Assembly (NCBI GenBank): GCA_963774625.1 | Contig: CAVZFQ010000013.1 | Location: forward strand, 372,001-436,000 | Reading direction: 5' to 3' | DNA from: VAXT01 sp963774625 | GTDB taxonomy: Bacteria; Actinomycetota; Thermoleophilia; Gaiellales; Gaiellaceae | DNA length: 64,000 nt | Part shown: piece by piece, positions 1 to 8,124 of the stretch | Layout: the number at the start of each line of letters is the position of its first letter | Numbering within the stretch: position 1 is the first letter of the stretch | Program-made: the position numbers and the translations under genes | The notes under the pieces: generated by a model | Database searches by the model: none | Told to the model about the DNA's origin: nothing | What the model saw: only the letters and a program-made list of their open reading frames with translations

Positions 1-224
1 ACGAGCTCGATGGAGACTGCCGCCGGCACGGGCGGAGGGCGATCGAGCGGCGCAGCCAGGAAGACGAGCAGCGGGCGCAGGCGCTTGCCTCCGCTGAGCG
101 CCTCCGACCCTGCGTCGGCGACGAGGCCGGGGTAGCGACCGACGGCCTGCTCGAGCCGAGTCTCGACCTCGGCGAGATACGCCTCGAGGCCGGGGACGGC
201 GCGGGCGTCAGCCAGCGCGCTCAC
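1..224 (-). CDS. Polyprenyl diphosphate synthase, N-terminal part (cut by window edge)
   Basis: Only the first about 74 residues lie in the window. They contain the segment SGGKRLRPLLVFLAA near residues 44-58, the conserved substrate-binding GGKRxRP signature of trans-isoprenyl diphosphate synthases. The enzyme would build the menaquinone side chain from IPP and an allylic diphosphate. The GTG start overlaps the stop of the methyltransferase gene as GTGA, and the position directly after a menaquinone methyltransferase supports a role in menaquinone synthesis. The DDxxD metal motifs lie outside the window, so chain length cannot be guessed. Confidence 0.85.
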   Translation of the reverse strand, partial: MSALADARAVPGLEAYLAEVETRLEQAVGRYPGLVADAGSEALSGGKRLRPLLVFLAAPLDRPPPVPAAVSIEL

Positions 225-904
225 CGCGCCATCCCTGTGTGCAGCGCGACGATCCCGCCCGCGAAGAGCCTCCAGCGGATTCGCTCGAAGCCCGCCTCGT
301 CCATCAACCTCGCCAGGCCGCGGGGCTCGGGAAACCGGCGGACGCTCGCAGGGAGGTACGTGAACGCCGCTCCGCCGGGGAGCAGCTTTCCGACCGCGGG
401 AATCAGCGCGTCGAACCAGATCTTGTAGAAGGGCGCCAGCAGTCCGCGCGGCCGCGTGACGTCCAGGACTGCGAGGCGTCCCCCGGGCTTGAGGACGCGG
501 CGCATCTCCGCCAGGCCCTGCTCGGCGCTGGCCATGTTGCGCAGGCCGAAGCCGATGGTGACGGCGTCGAAGGAGTCGTCGTCTACCGGGAGGTGCAAAG
601 CGTCTGCTTCGAGCCAGGTGATCTCGGACGACTTGGGCCGAGCTCGCTCGAGCATCGGGCCCGAGAAGTCGACGGCCGTCACGTCGCCGCCCGCCTCTCG
701 CCCGGCTAGCGCGAGATCGCCGGTGCCGCAGCAGAGGTCGAGAACCCGATCCCCGGGGCGCACGACGGCTCGGGCAGCCTCCCGCCGCCAGACCCCGTCC
801 AGCCCTGCCGTCATCAAGCGGTTCATCAGGTCGTAGCGCGGCGCAATGCGGTCGAACATGCGACGCACTCCCTCGGGAGGGAGCGTTCCCGTCTGCGTGC
901 TCAC
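221..904 (-). CDS. ubiE: Demethylmenaquinone methyltransferase (UbiE/MenG family)
   Basis: The 227-residue protein has the UbiE/COQ5 family start MFDRIAPRYDLMN and the class I SAM-binding motif VLDLCCGTGDLAL near residues 54-66, followed by AVDFSGPML. It performs the last step of menaquinone synthesis, methylating demethylmenaquinone with S-adenosylmethionine at the membrane. Because quinol-cytochrome c reductase genes stand directly upstream and a prenyl synthase downstream, menaquinone rather than ubiquinone is the likely product, so menG would also be a fair name. The start is GTG; its length is normal for the family. Confidence 0.9.
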   Translation of the reverse strand: MSTQTGTLPPEGVRRMFDRIAPRYDLMNRLMTAGLDGVWRREAARAVVRPGDRVLDLCCGTGDLALAGREAGGDVTAVDFSGPMLERARPKSSEITWLEADALHLPVDDDSFDAVTIGFGLRNMASAEQGLAEMRRVLKPGGRLAVLDVTRPRGLLAPFYKIWFDALIPAVGKLLPGGAAFTYLPASVRRFPEPRGLARLMDEAGFERIRWRLFAGGIVALHTGMAR

Positions 905-905
905 C

Positions 906-1730
906 CTACTGAGGGCCTTTGGAGGCGACCAGGAAGGCCGCGAGCTTCTCGAGGTTCTCCTCGCCGAGCTGCTCGAACGGCGGCATCACGGTGTTCCCGA
1001 ACTCGGCCGGGTTTGCGACGTAGCGGACGAAGTAGTCCGCGTTCCGGCCGCTGGCTCCGATGTTGGAGAGGTCCGGTGCGCCGACGTTCGACGTCCCGGC
1101 GCCGAGGTACGTATGGCAGTTGGCGCAGCCCGCCTTGGCGAAGATCTCGGCGCCCTCGACCGCATCCTCGTCTCCGGCGAAGCCTTGCGTCTCGGCCCAT
1201 TCAGGCACGAGAACGAGGAGCTCGGAGCCGATCGACTCCCTGGCGGTCGCACCCTTGTAGGTCAGGACGCCCATCGCGATCACCGTCAAGATCGCTGCCA
1301 CCAGCGCCACCGGCCGGTGCAGGGGCCGCCGCTCCCGGCTGACGTCGAGGAACGGGAGCGCGATCAGCAGGATCAGGAGCAGCGTCGGGATGCCGACCGT
1401 CCCCAGGATCACCGACTCCGGCCACTTGAAGATCCTCAGGAGGTAGAAGAGGAAGTAGAAGTACCAGTCGGGGCGCGGGATGAAGCTCGTCGTGCCCGCG
1501 TCGGCCGGTTCGTCGTACAGCTTTCCGAGCCAGCCCGAGTCTTCCTCGGTCGGCCCCTCCTCCGCGGTGAACTTCCAGATGACCGCGAGCCCGACGATCA
1601 TCGACACGACGAGCAGGCTCATGACCGTGTCGTGGAACATCGCCCAAGGGAAGAAGGGCTTCCCGCGCGTGGCGACGTCCTCCTTGTAGCGCGCGTGCTG
1701 CGCGCGCCGCTCCTCGAGTCGCCGGTTCAT
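906..1730 (-). CDS. qcrC: Menaquinol-cytochrome c reductase: subunit IV fused to cytochrome c (QcrC type)
   Basis: The 274-residue protein joins two modules. Residues about 30-165 match cytochrome b6f subunit IV: three hydrophobic helices and PDWYFYF, the counterpart of the quinol-site PEWY motif. Residues about 195-274 are a c-type cytochrome domain with haem motif CANCH and a later methionine in TVMPPF as the likely sixth ligand. This fused b6c layout is the one known from Bacillus QcrC rather than the diheme QcrC of most actinobacteria. The start overlaps the end of the cytochrome b gene by four bases. Confidence 0.88.
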   Translation of the reverse strand: MNRRLEERRAQHARYKEDVATRGKPFFPWAMFHDTVMSLLVVSMIVGLAVIWKFTAEEGPTEEDSGWLGKLYDEPADAGTTSFIPRPDWYFYFLFYLLRIFKWPESVILGTVGIPTLLLILLIALPFLDVSRERRPLHRPVALVAAILTVIAMGVLTYKGATARESIGSELLVLVPEWAETQGFAGDEDAVEGAEIFAKAGCANCHTYLGAGTSNVGAPDLSNIGASGRNADYFVRYVANPAEFGNTVMPPFEQLGEENLEKLAAFLVASKGPQ

Positions 1731-2515
1731 CTCGCCTTCCCGCCCCTCGGGCCCGGGGCGACGAGACCCTCCCGTCCCTGCGGCGTGGGCTCAGTCCGGT
1801 CCTTCCCGGCCGCGTTCGGCGACCAGGGAGGCGAGGTGACGCCCAGCCGGATGACGAGGTAGAGGTGCAGCCCGATCAGCGCGAAGAGCGCCCCGGGTAT
1901 GAGGAGCATGTGCAGCGCGTAGAACCTGGCCAGCGTGTCGGAGCCGATCTCGGCTCCCCCGGCTAAGACGTTCGCCAGGAAGGGGCCGACGAACGGGCCG
2001 GTCGCCTGGAGGTTGATCCCGACGACGGTCGCCCAGTAGGCCGTCTGGTCCCAGGGCAGCAGGTAGCCGGTGAAGCCCTCCATCATCCCGAGCGCGAGGA
2101 TGAGGACGCCGAGGATCCAGTTCAGCTCGCGCGGATACTTGTAGGCGCCGTACAGGAACACGCGCCCCATGTGCAGGAACATGAGGATGATGAAGACGCT
2201 CGCGCCCCACCTGTGCATGCCGCGCACGAGCCAGCCGAGAGTGACGTCGTCGGTGATGTACCTGATCGACTCGTATGCCTTGTCCGGGTCCGGCTTGTAG
2301 TACATGGCGAGGATCGAGCCCGTCAGCGCCTGGACGATGAACGCGGTGAGGGTCGCCGAGCCGAGCGTGTGGCCCCAGCTGATGTCGCCCGGAACCTTGC
2401 GGAAGAGGAAGTACTTGACGGCGCCGACCAGGCCGGAGCGCTCCTCCAGCCAGTTGATCGGGTAGAGCACCAGATGGAGGATCTGCTCCTTGCGCGTGGC
2501 CGGCGGTCGTGCCAT
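1727..2515 (-). CDS. qcrB: Menaquinol-cytochrome c reductase cytochrome b subunit (short, b6 type)
   Basis: The 262-residue integral membrane protein corresponds to the four-helix N-terminal half of cytochrome b. Paired haem-ligand histidines appear in helix B (MHRWGASVFIILMFLHMGR) and helix D (YALHMLLIPGALFALIGLHLY), and GFTGYLLPWDQTAYW is the conserved quinol oxidation loop. The C-terminal half is supplied by the next gene. The ATG directly follows the Rieske stop (TAGATG), so the three subunits are one operon. Confidence 0.92.
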   Translation of the reverse strand: MARPPATRKEQILHLVLYPINWLEERSGLVGAVKYFLFRKVPGDISWGHTLGSATLTAFIVQALTGSILAMYYKPDPDKAYESIRYITDDVTLGWLVRGMHRWGASVFIILMFLHMGRVFLYGAYKYPRELNWILGVLILALGMMEGFTGYLLPWDQTAYWATVVGINLQATGPFVGPFLANVLAGGAEIGSDTLARFYALHMLLIPGALFALIGLHLYLVIRLGVTSPPWSPNAAGKDRTEPTPQGREGLVAPGPRGGKAR

Positions 2516-3458
2516 CTAGCGCCCCGGCGGCGGGATCGGATAGAGGGGGGCTTCGAGCCCGTCGACGTGCTGGCCCGGGCCCATCAGGTCGTACTTGTGG
2601 ATCTCCGCCTCCGAGCCCGTGCCCTCGACGTACGAGACGCTGTACGTCTTGCTCAGGACGAGCCGTCCGTCCTTGATCTTGAACTCGTAGCGGTCGAGCG
2701 CGCGCACGGGGGGGCCGGCGGTGCGGTTGCCCTCGGCGTCGTACTGGCCGCCGTGGCACGGGCACCCGAACCCGACCGCAGCCGCCGTCGGGATACGGCG
2801 CACCGCGTTCTCTGCCGATCCGCTCCGTTCTGGCGGCGTCGTCGAGCGGGAGGCCGTTCACCTGGACCGGGCACCCGAGGTGGACGCAGCGGCTGGACAG
2901 GATCGTGAAGCTCGGCGCGCCGTCGAGCAGGCCGTTGTTGCGCACGTAGGCGGTTCGGCGCGAGACCTCGCCCTGCGCCGGGTCGAGCAAGAAGGTTGTG
3001 ATCACGAAGCGGTTCTCGGGGAAGTCGTCGAGCGCACCGATGTCGACGTCGTCGGTCCCCTGGTCGACGAACGGATCGACGAGGGCGGGGCCGAGGATCG
3101 GCAACGTGACGATGCCTCCGATGACTGCGCCGAGCCCGAGCGTCACGCCTTCGAGGAGCTTCGACCGCGGGAAGCGGACGATCTCGCCCTCACCGGGCTC
3201 GGGAATCGCGGTCCGGCCGTGGGTCACCGGACGAGCATCCGGCTCGGGCGCGGCGACCGGCTCTATCGCACGGACCGGACGAGTGACCTCGCGGATCCAG
3301 AGGAAACCGAAGAGCGCCGCGATCACTGCGCCGACGGCGGCGATCAGCCAGCCGAGGATGACACCGACGAGCAGAACGGCGATGCCAACGGCGAACCCCA
3401 CCGGCCACAGGCTCGGTGGAGGGACGTGCGGACTGCCGTCTCCGCCGTGAGAAGCCAC
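2516..3458 (-). CDS. qcrA: Rieske iron-sulfur subunit of the bc complex, frameshifted as read
   Basis: From the GTG at 3458 the frame encodes three hydrophobic helices (two at residues about 15-55, one near 105-130), as in actinobacterial QcrA, and then the first cluster-binding box CVHLGCP. The second box GFGCPCHGGQYD and the rest of the fold are in another frame that ends at 2516. The switch lies near 2790-2830, between the two halves of the [2Fe-2S] site. Without it the protein would have about 314 residues. A one-base consensus error is the simplest reading, because both halves are well conserved and the gene heads an otherwise intact operon. Confidence 0.85.
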
Positions 3459-3547
3459 GTTCTACGCGGATTCAATCGGTTTCCGAAACCGCGCGTCAAC
3501 GAAGTAACAGTTGCCGCGACGAAGCGGGCCGGTTTTCGGAGCCTGGT

Positions 3548-5227
3548 TTAGCTCTTCAGGCAGAGCACCGCGAGATTCATGGAGTACACCGGGTGCCACT
3601 GGTAGCACCCCACTCGCGACGAGACGAAGTCGATGTTGTTCGGGACGCTCCAGGCGACGAGCGGGGCCGCATTACGCGCGAGGTCCTCGTCGAGGGCGGC
3701 GAACGCGGCGTCGCGCTCCTCGCCGGACTTGCTCTGAGCCTCGTCCATCTTGCGGTTGTAGACGGGGTCGTTGAAGTACGAGAAGTTGACGTTGTTCGAG
3801 GCCTGGATCGTCCGTCCGTCCAGGAGCTTGTTGATGAAGTTCGACGGATCGGCGTAGTCGGCGAACCAACCCTCGTCCGCGATGTCGAAGGGCTCGCCCT
3901 TCACGCCCTCCTTGGTGAACTGCACGCTCCTCGGGAAGGTCCGGATGTTGACGGTGATGCCGATCGCCTTCAGGTTGGCCTGGATGAGCTGCGCGCGCTC
4001 CGGGCACGGCGCCTCGTTGCAGGTGTAGAGCACAGCCGTTCCGGTCTTGCCGCCCATCAGCTGCTTGGCACGCTCGACGTCCGGCCCGTCCAGCGGGTAG
4101 ATGTCGGCGTCCTTGAACGCGGTGAGCCCCGGCGGCAGGTACTGGTCGGTCGGCTTGCCGGCGTAGCGGCTGGAGAGGCGGACCATCCCGGGGCGGTCGA
4201 TCGCGTAGGCGACGGCCTTCCGGACGTTGACGTCCTTGAACAGCGGGCGAGTGGTGTTCAGGGCCAGATAGTTGAAGGCGAGAATCGGCTCGACGAAGAG
4301 CTGCTGCTTGTCGGTGTCCGCGACGTCGCTGTCGGGTCCGACCGTTCGGCCGAGCTCGTTCGCGGAGGCAGGCGGGATGCCGTCGCCGGCGTAGTCGGCC
4401 TTGCCGCTACGGATCTGGAGAACGCTCTGAGCCTCGTTGACACCGACGGTGTAGATGATCTCGTCGAGCTTGTGTGGACGGTCGCCGGTGTAGTTCGGGT
4501 TGCGCTTGAGAACGATGCGGCGCTTGGGCGTCCACTCGGAGATGTAGTACGGGCCGGCGGTCGCCAGTGGGCGCTCCTTGGCCGGGTCGACTGACGTGTT
4601 CGTCGGGATCGCGCAGAAGAACCACATCGCGATCCGGTTGAGGAAGTCGGGCGCCGGCTTCGTGAGCTTGATCGTCAGCTTGTTGCCGTTCACCGTGATC
4701 CCGGAGGCGTGCTGCGCCTTGCCGTCCAGGACCGCCTGGGCGCCGACGATGTCGCTGATGAACGATGCCGAGGGGGACTGCAGCTTCGGGTTCAGGTTCC
4801 GCTCGAGGACGAACTTGAAGGTCTCCGCCGTCACTTCCTCCGTCGACGGTGGCGAGAACTTGAAACCGGGGCGCACCGTGAACACGTAGGTCTTGCCGCC
4901 GTCCGAGACCACCGGCATCGCCTCGGCGACCTCGGGCTGCAGGCGCGAGCCTTCGGGCGCAGGCTTGTCGGGGTAGTTGAGGAGGGTGGCGCAGGCGGGG
5001 TACAGCATCTGAACCGAGATCTGGTAGTAGGCAAGAGCCGGATCGACATGGTCGGTGTCGGCGGAGAGGTTGATCCTGAGCGTGCCGCCCTCCTGGCCCT
5101 CGGTTGGCGCGTCGCCGTTCGAATCTCCGTCACCGCCGCAGGCCGCGAGGCCGAGCAGCGCGATGCCCACGACGAACATCGCCCACCAGATGGATCGCTT
5201 CGATCCCACTTTTGCGCTCATACCCAC
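3548..5227 (-). CDS. ABC transporter substrate-binding lipoprotein, family 5 (oligopeptide/nickel type)
   Basis: The 559-residue protein begins with a basic region, a hydrophobic helix and lipobox LAAC (cysteine at about residue 29), followed by a Gly/Asp/Ser-rich linker, so it is an anchored lipoprotein. The body matches solute-binding family 5: YPACATLLNYPDK, VFTVRPGFKFSPPSTEEVTA and NVRKAVAYAIDRPGM are typical. No permease or ATPase genes adjoin it, so it is an orphan in this window and its ligand cannot be told. The 89-base gap to the Rieske gene on its downstream side holds only a short inverted repeat at about 3477-3491. Confidence 0.88.
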   Translation of the reverse strand: MGMSAKVGSKRSIWWAMFVVGIALLGLAACGGDGDSNGDAPTEGQEGGTLRINLSADTDHVDPALAYYQISVQMLYPACATLLNYPDKPAPEGSRLQPEVAEAMPVVSDGGKTYVFTVRPGFKFSPPSTEEVTAETFKFVLERNLNPKLQSPSASFISDIVGAQAVLDGKAQHASGITVNGNKLTIKLTKPAPDFLNRIAMWFFCAIPTNTSVDPAKERPLATAGPYYISEWTPKRRIVLKRNPNYTGDRPHKLDEIIYTVGVNEAQSVLQIRSGKADYAGDGIPPASANELGRTVGPDSDVADTDKQQLFVEPILAFNYLALNTTRPLFKDVNVRKAVAYAIDRPGMVRLSSRYAGKPTDQYLPPGLTAFKDADIYPLDGPDVERAKQLMGGKTGTAVLYTCNEAPCPERAQLIQANLKAIGITVNIRTFPRSVQFTKEGVKGEPFDIADEGWFADYADPSNFINKLLDGRTIQASNNVNFSYFNDPVYNRKMDEAQSKSGEERDAAFAALDEDLARNAAPLVAWSVPNNIDFVSSRVGCYQWHPVYSMNLAVLCLKS

Positions 5228-5283
5228 TAATACGCAGCTTTACGCCTTGTTGTTGGTAAAGCTTGGTTAAGCGTCTGTGTATG

Positions 5284-5451
5284 CTAGTGAGGCGAGCGGC
5301 CGTGGCGGTGGTACCGGAGGTACTGGTACAGCTCGCCGAGCGTCGGGACGGCCGCGAAGATCAGTCCGACGATCAGCATCGCCGTGATGACCTTCTTCCC
5401 CTCCGTGGCCGCATCTGCGAGCGGAAGGGCGACTGCGAGCAGGTCCGCCAT
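5284..5451 (-). CDS. Small single-pass membrane protein (55 residues)
   Basis: The frame begins MADLLAVALPLADAA, has one hydrophobic helix at about residues 22-36 (ITAMLIVGLIFAAVP) and ends in a Tyr/His/Arg-rich tail, LYQYLRYHRHGRSPH. It fills the space between the transporter lipoprotein and the next gene on the same strand, 12 bases after the upstream stop, which favours a real gene. No family is recognised. The positive tail suggests a cytoplasmic C terminus. Confidence 0.55.
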   Translation of the reverse strand: MADLLAVALPLADAATEGKKVITAMLIVGLIFAAVPTLGELYQYLRYHRHGRSPH

Positions 5452-5463
5452 GCGAGCGCGACT

Positions 5464-5931
5464 TTACCCCACGAGCGCGCGGTGAGCTGCAAGCGCCCGT
5501 GACACGGCAGAGGGGTCCTGGGAGCCTCCGTCACCGAGCCCTGCGACCGTCGAAGCCCAGGCCTCGCCGTCGCCCGGCTTTTCCTCGGCGCGGAGGTGCG
5601 CGCACAGAGAGATCAGCTCGGCCATCTCGGCGACTGCCTCGACCGACCCGGTCGCGGCGAGATGGACGAGGCCCTGCGCGTAGAGGTAGTCGCCGAGCAG
5701 GAGCGCGACATCGCGGTCGGGGGGCGCGAAGAGGCGGGGCCGCCCGTAGTGCGCGAGGTAGCCCTCGTAGATCGTCTCCACCGAGAGAGCGAAGCGCTCC
5801 TCACCGAGCGGGGAAAAGACCGGCTCCTCGACTCGATCGCCGTCGGCCCTCAACGCCCCGGCCCACAGCGGGCTCTCCGCCTGGGCCCCGAGCGCAATCG
5901 CGCTCCACACCTCAGCCGTCGAAGAACTCAC
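5464..5931 (-). CDS. Helical protein resembling a degenerate polyprenyl synthase fragment
   Basis: The 155-residue protein is not a recognised enzyme. Its middle, YGRPRLFAPPDRDVALLLGDYLYAQGL, resembles the isoprenyl diphosphate synthase stretch that reads GDYLLARA, and the following LISLCAHLRAEE resembles the helix after it. The aspartate-rich DDxxD motifs are absent, so it is unlikely to be catalytic. It overlaps the end of hemL by 20 bases and belongs to the hemB-hemL operon. A structural or regulatory partner of the real prenyl synthase is possible, but this is inference. Confidence 0.6.
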   Translation of the reverse strand: MSSSTAEVWSAIALGAQAESPLWAGALRADGDRVEEPVFSPLGEERFALSVETIYEGYLAHYGRPRLFAPPDRDVALLLGDYLYAQGLVHLAATGSVEAVAEMAELISLCAHLRAEEKPGDGEAWASTVAGLGDGGSQDPSAVSRALAAHRALVG

Positions 5932-7171
5932 GAGCCGCCTCCAGGGTGCGGTCGACCTCCTCGTCGCCGTGCGCGAGGGACGGGAACCACGACTCGAACT
6001 GTGACGGCGGCAGATAGATGCCCCGCTCGAGCATGTGCCGGAAGAACGCGCCGTAACGGTCCGTGTCGGAAGCGCTCGCCTCGGCGAAGTTTCGGACCGG
6101 GTCCCGGCCCATGAAGAGGGTCAGCATCCCTCCGACCCTTTGGACACGGCCGAACGGAGCGAGGCCTTCCTCGAGCCGGCCGCCGACCCAGTCGACCGCG
6201 TCGTAGACCGAGGCGTCGAGCGCGTCGAGCACCGCGAGGCCCGCGGCCGTCGCAAGCGGGTTTCCCGAGAGCGTGCCGGCCTGGTACACAGGCCCGATCG
6301 GAGAGAGCTGATCCATGATCTCGGCGCGACCTCCGAAGGCCGCGAGTGGGAGCCCGCCGCCGACGATCTTCCCGAGGATCGTCAGGTCGGGCCGAACCTC
6401 GTACAGCTCTTGCGCGCCCCCGCGCCCAACCCGGAAGCCGGTGATCACCTCGTCGAAGACGAGTAGCGCGCCGGAGGCGTCACAGAGCTGACGAAGCGTC
6501 TGCAGGAAGCCGGGCTCCGGCGGGACGACGCCCATGTTGCCGGCGACCGGCTCCACGATCACGCACGCGAGCCCTTCCCCGTAGCGCGCGACGGCCAGCC
6601 CTGCGGCCTCGACATCGTTGTACGTCGACACGATCGTGTCGCCGGCCGTGCGAGTGGTGACGCCGGCGGTCGCGGGCACGCCGAGCGTGGCCGGCCCCGA
6701 GCCGGCTTCGGCGAGCAGCGAGTCCGAGTGCCCGTGGTAGCAGCCCGCGAACTTGAGAATGCGGTCGCGGTGCGTGAAGCCGCGGGCCAGGCGAATCGCG
6801 CTCATCGCCGCTTCGGTGCCGGAAGAGACGAGCCTTACCTTCTCGATGGAAGGCACCGCCTCGACGATCACCTCGGCCAGGCGCACCTCGCGCTCGGTGG
6901 CCGCGCCGAACGTCGTCCCGTCCGCAGCCGCCTCGCGGACCGCCTCGACGACCTCGGTTGGCGCGTGCCCGAGGATCAGCGGCCCCCAGGACATGACCCA
7001 GTCGACGTAGCGACCGCCGTCGGCGGTCTCGAGGTACGCGCCCTGCCCACGCTGCGCGAAGAGGGGCTCGTCGACGCCGACCGCGCGCATCGCGCGCACG
7101 GGAGAGCTGACGCCGCCGGGGATCAGCTCGAGGGCGCGCTTGTAGAGATCCGAGCGAATTTTCAGAGCCAA
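5912..7171 (-). CDS. hemL: Glutamate-1-semialdehyde 2,1-aminomutase
   Basis: The protein (about 419 residues) converts glutamate-1-semialdehyde to 5-aminolevulinate in the C5 haem pathway. Diagnostic motifs are ELIPGGVSSPVRA at the N terminus, CYHGHSD, VFDEVITGFRVG and the PLP-lysine segment TILGKIVGGG. No ATG or GTG lies near the N terminus. Either a TTG at 7171 preceded by AAAGAG, or a CTG at 7165 overlapping the hemB stop as CTGA, is the start; the latter would give MKIRSDLYKRA, the usual length. It is translationally coupled to hemB. Confidence 0.93.
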   Translation of the reverse strand: MALKIRSDLYKRALELIPGGVSSPVRAMRAVGVDEPLFAQRGQGAYLETADGGRYVDWVMSWGPLILGHAPTEVVEAVREAAADGTTFGAATEREVRLAEVIVEAVPSIEKVRLVSSGTEAAMSAIRLARGFTHRDRILKFAGCYHGHSDSLLAEAGSGPATLGVPATAGVTTRTAGDTIVSTYNDVEAAGLAVARYGEGLACVIVEPVAGNMGVVPPEPGFLQTLRQLCDASGALLVFDEVITGFRVGRGGAQELYEVRPDLTILGKIVGGGLPLAAFGGRAEIMDQLSPIGPVYQAGTLSGNPLATAAGLAVLDALDASVYDAVDWVGGRLEEGLAPFGRVQRVGGMLTLFMGRDPVRNFAEASASDTDRYGAFFRHMLERGIYLPPSQFESWFPSLAHGDEEVDRTLEAAREFFDG

Positions 7172-8124
7172 CCGGCCAGCTCTTTCGACCAGTACGAGAC
7201 GATGAAGTCCGCGCCCGCCCGCTTGATCGCGGTCAGGCTCTCCACGGCGGCCTGGCGCTCGTCGAGCCAACCCTTGGCGGCTGCCGCCTTGACCATCGCG
7301 TACTCGCCCGAGACGTTGTACGCGGCAACGGGGAGATCGAAGTCCTCGCGCACGGCGCTGATCACGTCCAGGTTGGGCATGGCCGGCTTGATCATGAGCA
7401 CGTCGGCGCCTTCGGCCACGTCCTGCTCGCATTCGCGCAGCGCCTCGCGCACGTTCGCCGGATCCATCTGGTAGCCACGGCGATCGCCGAAGGCCGGCGT
7501 GGACTGCGCCGCCTCGCGGAACGGCCCGTAGAACGCCGAGGCGTACTTGGCCGCGTAGGAGACGATCGGCGTCTGCTCGAAGCCGGCGTCGTCGAGCGCC
7601 TCGCGGAGGGCGGCCACACGCCCGTCCATCATGTCGCTCGGCGCAACGACGTCGGCACCGGCCTCGGCATGGCTGACCGCGGTGCGACCGAGCAGCTCGA
7701 GCGTCGCATCGTTCTGCACCTCGCCGTCCTCGATCAGGCCGCAATGGCCGTGGGCCGTGTACTCGCAGAGACAGACGTCGGTCATCAACACGAGCTCGGG
7801 GAAGCGCGGGCGCAACTCGCGCAGCGCGCGCTGGACGATGCCGTCGGAGTCGTAGGCGCCCGAGCCCTCGTCGTCCTTCTCTTCGGGGACGCCGAAGAGA
7901 ATCACGGCCGAGATCCCGAGCCGAACGACCTCCTCGACCTCGCCGGTCAGGTCTTCGACCGAGAAGCGACCGAGTGGAGGAAGCTCCTCGTTGCGCAGGG
8001 TCGCCGGCCCGACGAAGAGCGGCAGCACGAAGTCGTCGAGGTCGAGCCGCGTCTCGCGGACGAGCGCACGAAGCGCACCGGTGCGGCGCATGCGCCTGAG
8101 CCTGGTGTCGGGAAACGAGCTCAC
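7162..8124 (-). CDS. hemB: Porphobilinogen synthase (5-aminolevulinate dehydratase)
   Basis: The 320-residue enzyme condenses two 5-aminolevulinates to porphobilinogen. The Schiff-base lysines are visible in YAAKYASAFYGPFREA and MIKPAMPNLD, and the cysteine-rich CLCEYTAHGHCG marks the zinc-binding type. SDMMDGRV is the usual allosteric/metal region. The GTG start overlaps the stop of the upstream permease (GTGA), and hemL follows with overlap, so haem genes form one operon. Confidence 0.94.
   Translation of the reverse strand: MSSFPDTRLRRMRRTGALRALVRETRLDLDDFVLPLFVGPATLRNEELPPLGRFSVEDLTGEVEEVVRLGISAVILFGVPEEKDDEGSGAYDSDGIVQRALRELRPRFPELVLMTDVCLCEYTAHGHCGLIEDGEVQNDATLELLGRTAVSHAEAGADVVAPSDMMDGRVAALREALDDAGFEQTPIVSYAAKYASAFYGPFREAAQSTPAFGDRRGYQMDPANVREALRECEQDVAEGADVLMIKPAMPNLDVISAVREDFDLPVAAYNVSGEYAMVKAAAAKGWLDERQAAVESLTAIKRAGADFIVSYWSKELAGWL

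Noticed and set aside
1791..3458. Single 555-residue frame joining the Rieske start to sequence over cytochrome b
   Set aside because: After residue about 220 it is out of frame relative to both Rieske and cytochrome b; it results from the frameshift.
3470..3547. Inverted repeat CGGTTTCCGAAACCG after the Rieske gene start as terminator
   Set aside because: Six-base stem with three-base loop and no T tract; too weak to call.
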